Source: Dermatophagoides farinae
Lineage: Eukaryota; Arthropoda; Arachnida; Sarcoptiformes; Pyroglyphidae
Length of the DNA stretch: 64,000 nt
Direction: 5' to 3'
Assembly (NCBI RefSeq): GCF_024713945.1
Contig: NC_134678.1
Coordinates: forward strand, 7,874,001-7,938,000
Position numbers and translations under genes: made by a program. Under the pieces are notes generated by a model. That model was not told the DNA's origin. It ran no database searches and saw nothing but the letters and a program-made list of their open reading frames with translations. This document shows, piece after piece, positions 62,816 to 64,000 of the stretch (position 1 is the first letter of the stretch; each line of letters begins with the position of its first letter).

Positions 62816-64000
62816 TCTTTATTTTCTGGTTATCATTTATTCATTCATATCTAGAGTAGAATAGAATAATCAAACGGCAATCTCTATATATCTGCTATCG
62901 TGTCTAAGCAAACAATCAATCCTTTCTATTTTTGATTATCATTTCCTTTCTCTCTTGTTTTTTGGATAGATTAAAATTTCATTTGAATCCTTGATCCAAT
63001 TTTTTTAGTCTATATAGATCATTTGGTTTGTTTATTTGTTTCTAATCCCTGGGATACAATAATAATAGAGATTTTCTACTATATAGAGATTGTTTTGGAG
63101 TTCAAGAGCAAAAAAGCCGGAAAATCTTTTTGTTTTCAAATTTCATTTTCATTATGAAATGAAACAATTCTGATCAGGGAGGTAAAACAAATCCCACCAC
63201 CAAAACAAACTTGAAATTGTTTTCATATATTTTTTCTCTTGGATTTCTTTTCGGAATTTTATTATTATTTACCAATCATATTTTTATCAAATCTATTATA
63301 TCTTATCTTGAATGATGAATTGATTGCGATTTGGACAAAGTCAAATTATCCAATGATAATGATGTTGATGATAACAAAGTTTCTTTTTTTCACTATTTTG
63401 AGATATTGTATTTCATTTCATTGGATTTAGTGCACCACATTGTTTGAAAATTATTACAATTTTTTTTGCCATGGAAAATTGAAACAATTTTTATCGTTAT
63501 TGATAATAATTACAATGGCTGAAAATATTTTTCATCATCATTCACATAGATAGCAAATCGTTTGATAAATTATTCCATTCGATTTGATTGCGTAATATTC
63601 AAATGAATTGATTTTTTGACACATAATTATCGACATTAATTGTTGTAATTTGTCATCAGAAATTTTTTTTCTTATTCACACAATGTTATTGTCTGCAAAA
63701 AAATTGTACTGACACAAATTAATGCTGATCGATCCATATTGATTAATCAATCAATCAATCATTCAATAAATGTCAGGTTCAAATTTGTCATAATCAGCAG
63801 AAAAAAAGTCAAGAGTTACTAATAATTATGAATAAAAAAAATTTTCCTCGTCATTGAAAAAATGCTGTTTTTTGTTTGCTAATTGAATTTTTTTTTTATT
63901 TTTCAATTCACCTTGAAATTAGAAAAAGATTTTTTTGGTTTTGTTTTCGATAATAAAACATTCTTCTTCGGTTGTTTTTGTTGTTGACATTCACTATTGT
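62816..64000. other. Intergenic to window end
   Basis: AT-rich, no coding-like segment on either strand that I can support. Holds short runs such as AATC repeats near 63746-63763 and AATAAA near 63765. Confidence 0.5.

Noticed and set aside
1-64000. CRISPR arrays, bacterial operons, phage or transposase genes
   Set aside because: None seen. The split genes, metazoan families and microsatellite-rich spacers make this nuclear animal DNA; no reverse transcriptase or transposase motif was found.

Overview
The window is nuclear DNA of an animal, most likely an acariform (astigmatid) mite. Visible evidence: very AT-rich intergenic and intronic DNA full of homopolymer runs, TG/CA, GATG and AAC/GTT microsatellites; split genes with mostly 55-160 bp introns and GTAAGT-type donors; and Asn/Gln/Thr/Ser/His/Ala-rich low-complexity insertions inside otherwise conserved proteins. 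All recognisable proteins are metazoan families. The mite assignment is inference from composition and style, not from a diagnostic locus.

Layout. (1) 1-1708, + strand: 3' part of an Asn/His/Gln-rich protein gene cut by the window edge. (2) 3445-4676, - strand: a two-exon gene for a small secreted protein of unknown function. (3) 7464-26929, - strand: a four-exon neuropeptide-type GPCR of the GPR83/NPY-receptor class, spread over about 19.5 kb because of 1.3, 6.2 and 10.1 kb introns. (4) 26930-37037: about 10 kb without a recognisable gene. (5) 37038-43454, - strand: a complete class IIa histone deacetylase (HDAC4-like), reconstructed as 13 coding exons and 1443 residues, followed upstream by about 11 kb of non-coding, repeat-rich DNA. 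(6) 54933-62815: a compact gene cluster. A collagen beta-galactosyltransferase (COLGALT/GT25, - strand) lies head-to-head with STRIP (+ strand); VCP-lysine methyltransferase (METTL21D-like, + strand) follows, then two phase-compatible exons of an unidentified + strand gene. (7) 62816-64000: nothing recognisable.

There is no operon-like logic. HDAC4 (MEF2 corepressor) and STRIP (STRIPAK phosphatase-kinase scaffold) are regulatory proteins; COLGALT acts in the ER on collagen; VCPKMT methylates the AAA ATPase VCP/p97; the GPCR is a cell-surface peptide receptor.

Most notable: the HDAC4-like enzyme keeps the catalytic Tyr that vertebrate class IIa enzymes have lost but carries Ser in place of the first His of the active-site His-His pair; the GPCR has HRY instead of DRY and a five-cysteine cluster after helix 8; a perfect GC-rich 11-bp inverted repeat sits in the AT-rich VCPKMT intron; the unidentified two-exon fragment at 62128-62815; and a short ORF at 52905-53093 with codon use unlike its surroundings. 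I found no evidence for a wholly new multi-gene system, tRNA or rRNA genes, intact transposons or CRISPR arrays. Splice models were built by eye from GT/AG sites, reading phase and recalled family sequence, not by alignment.
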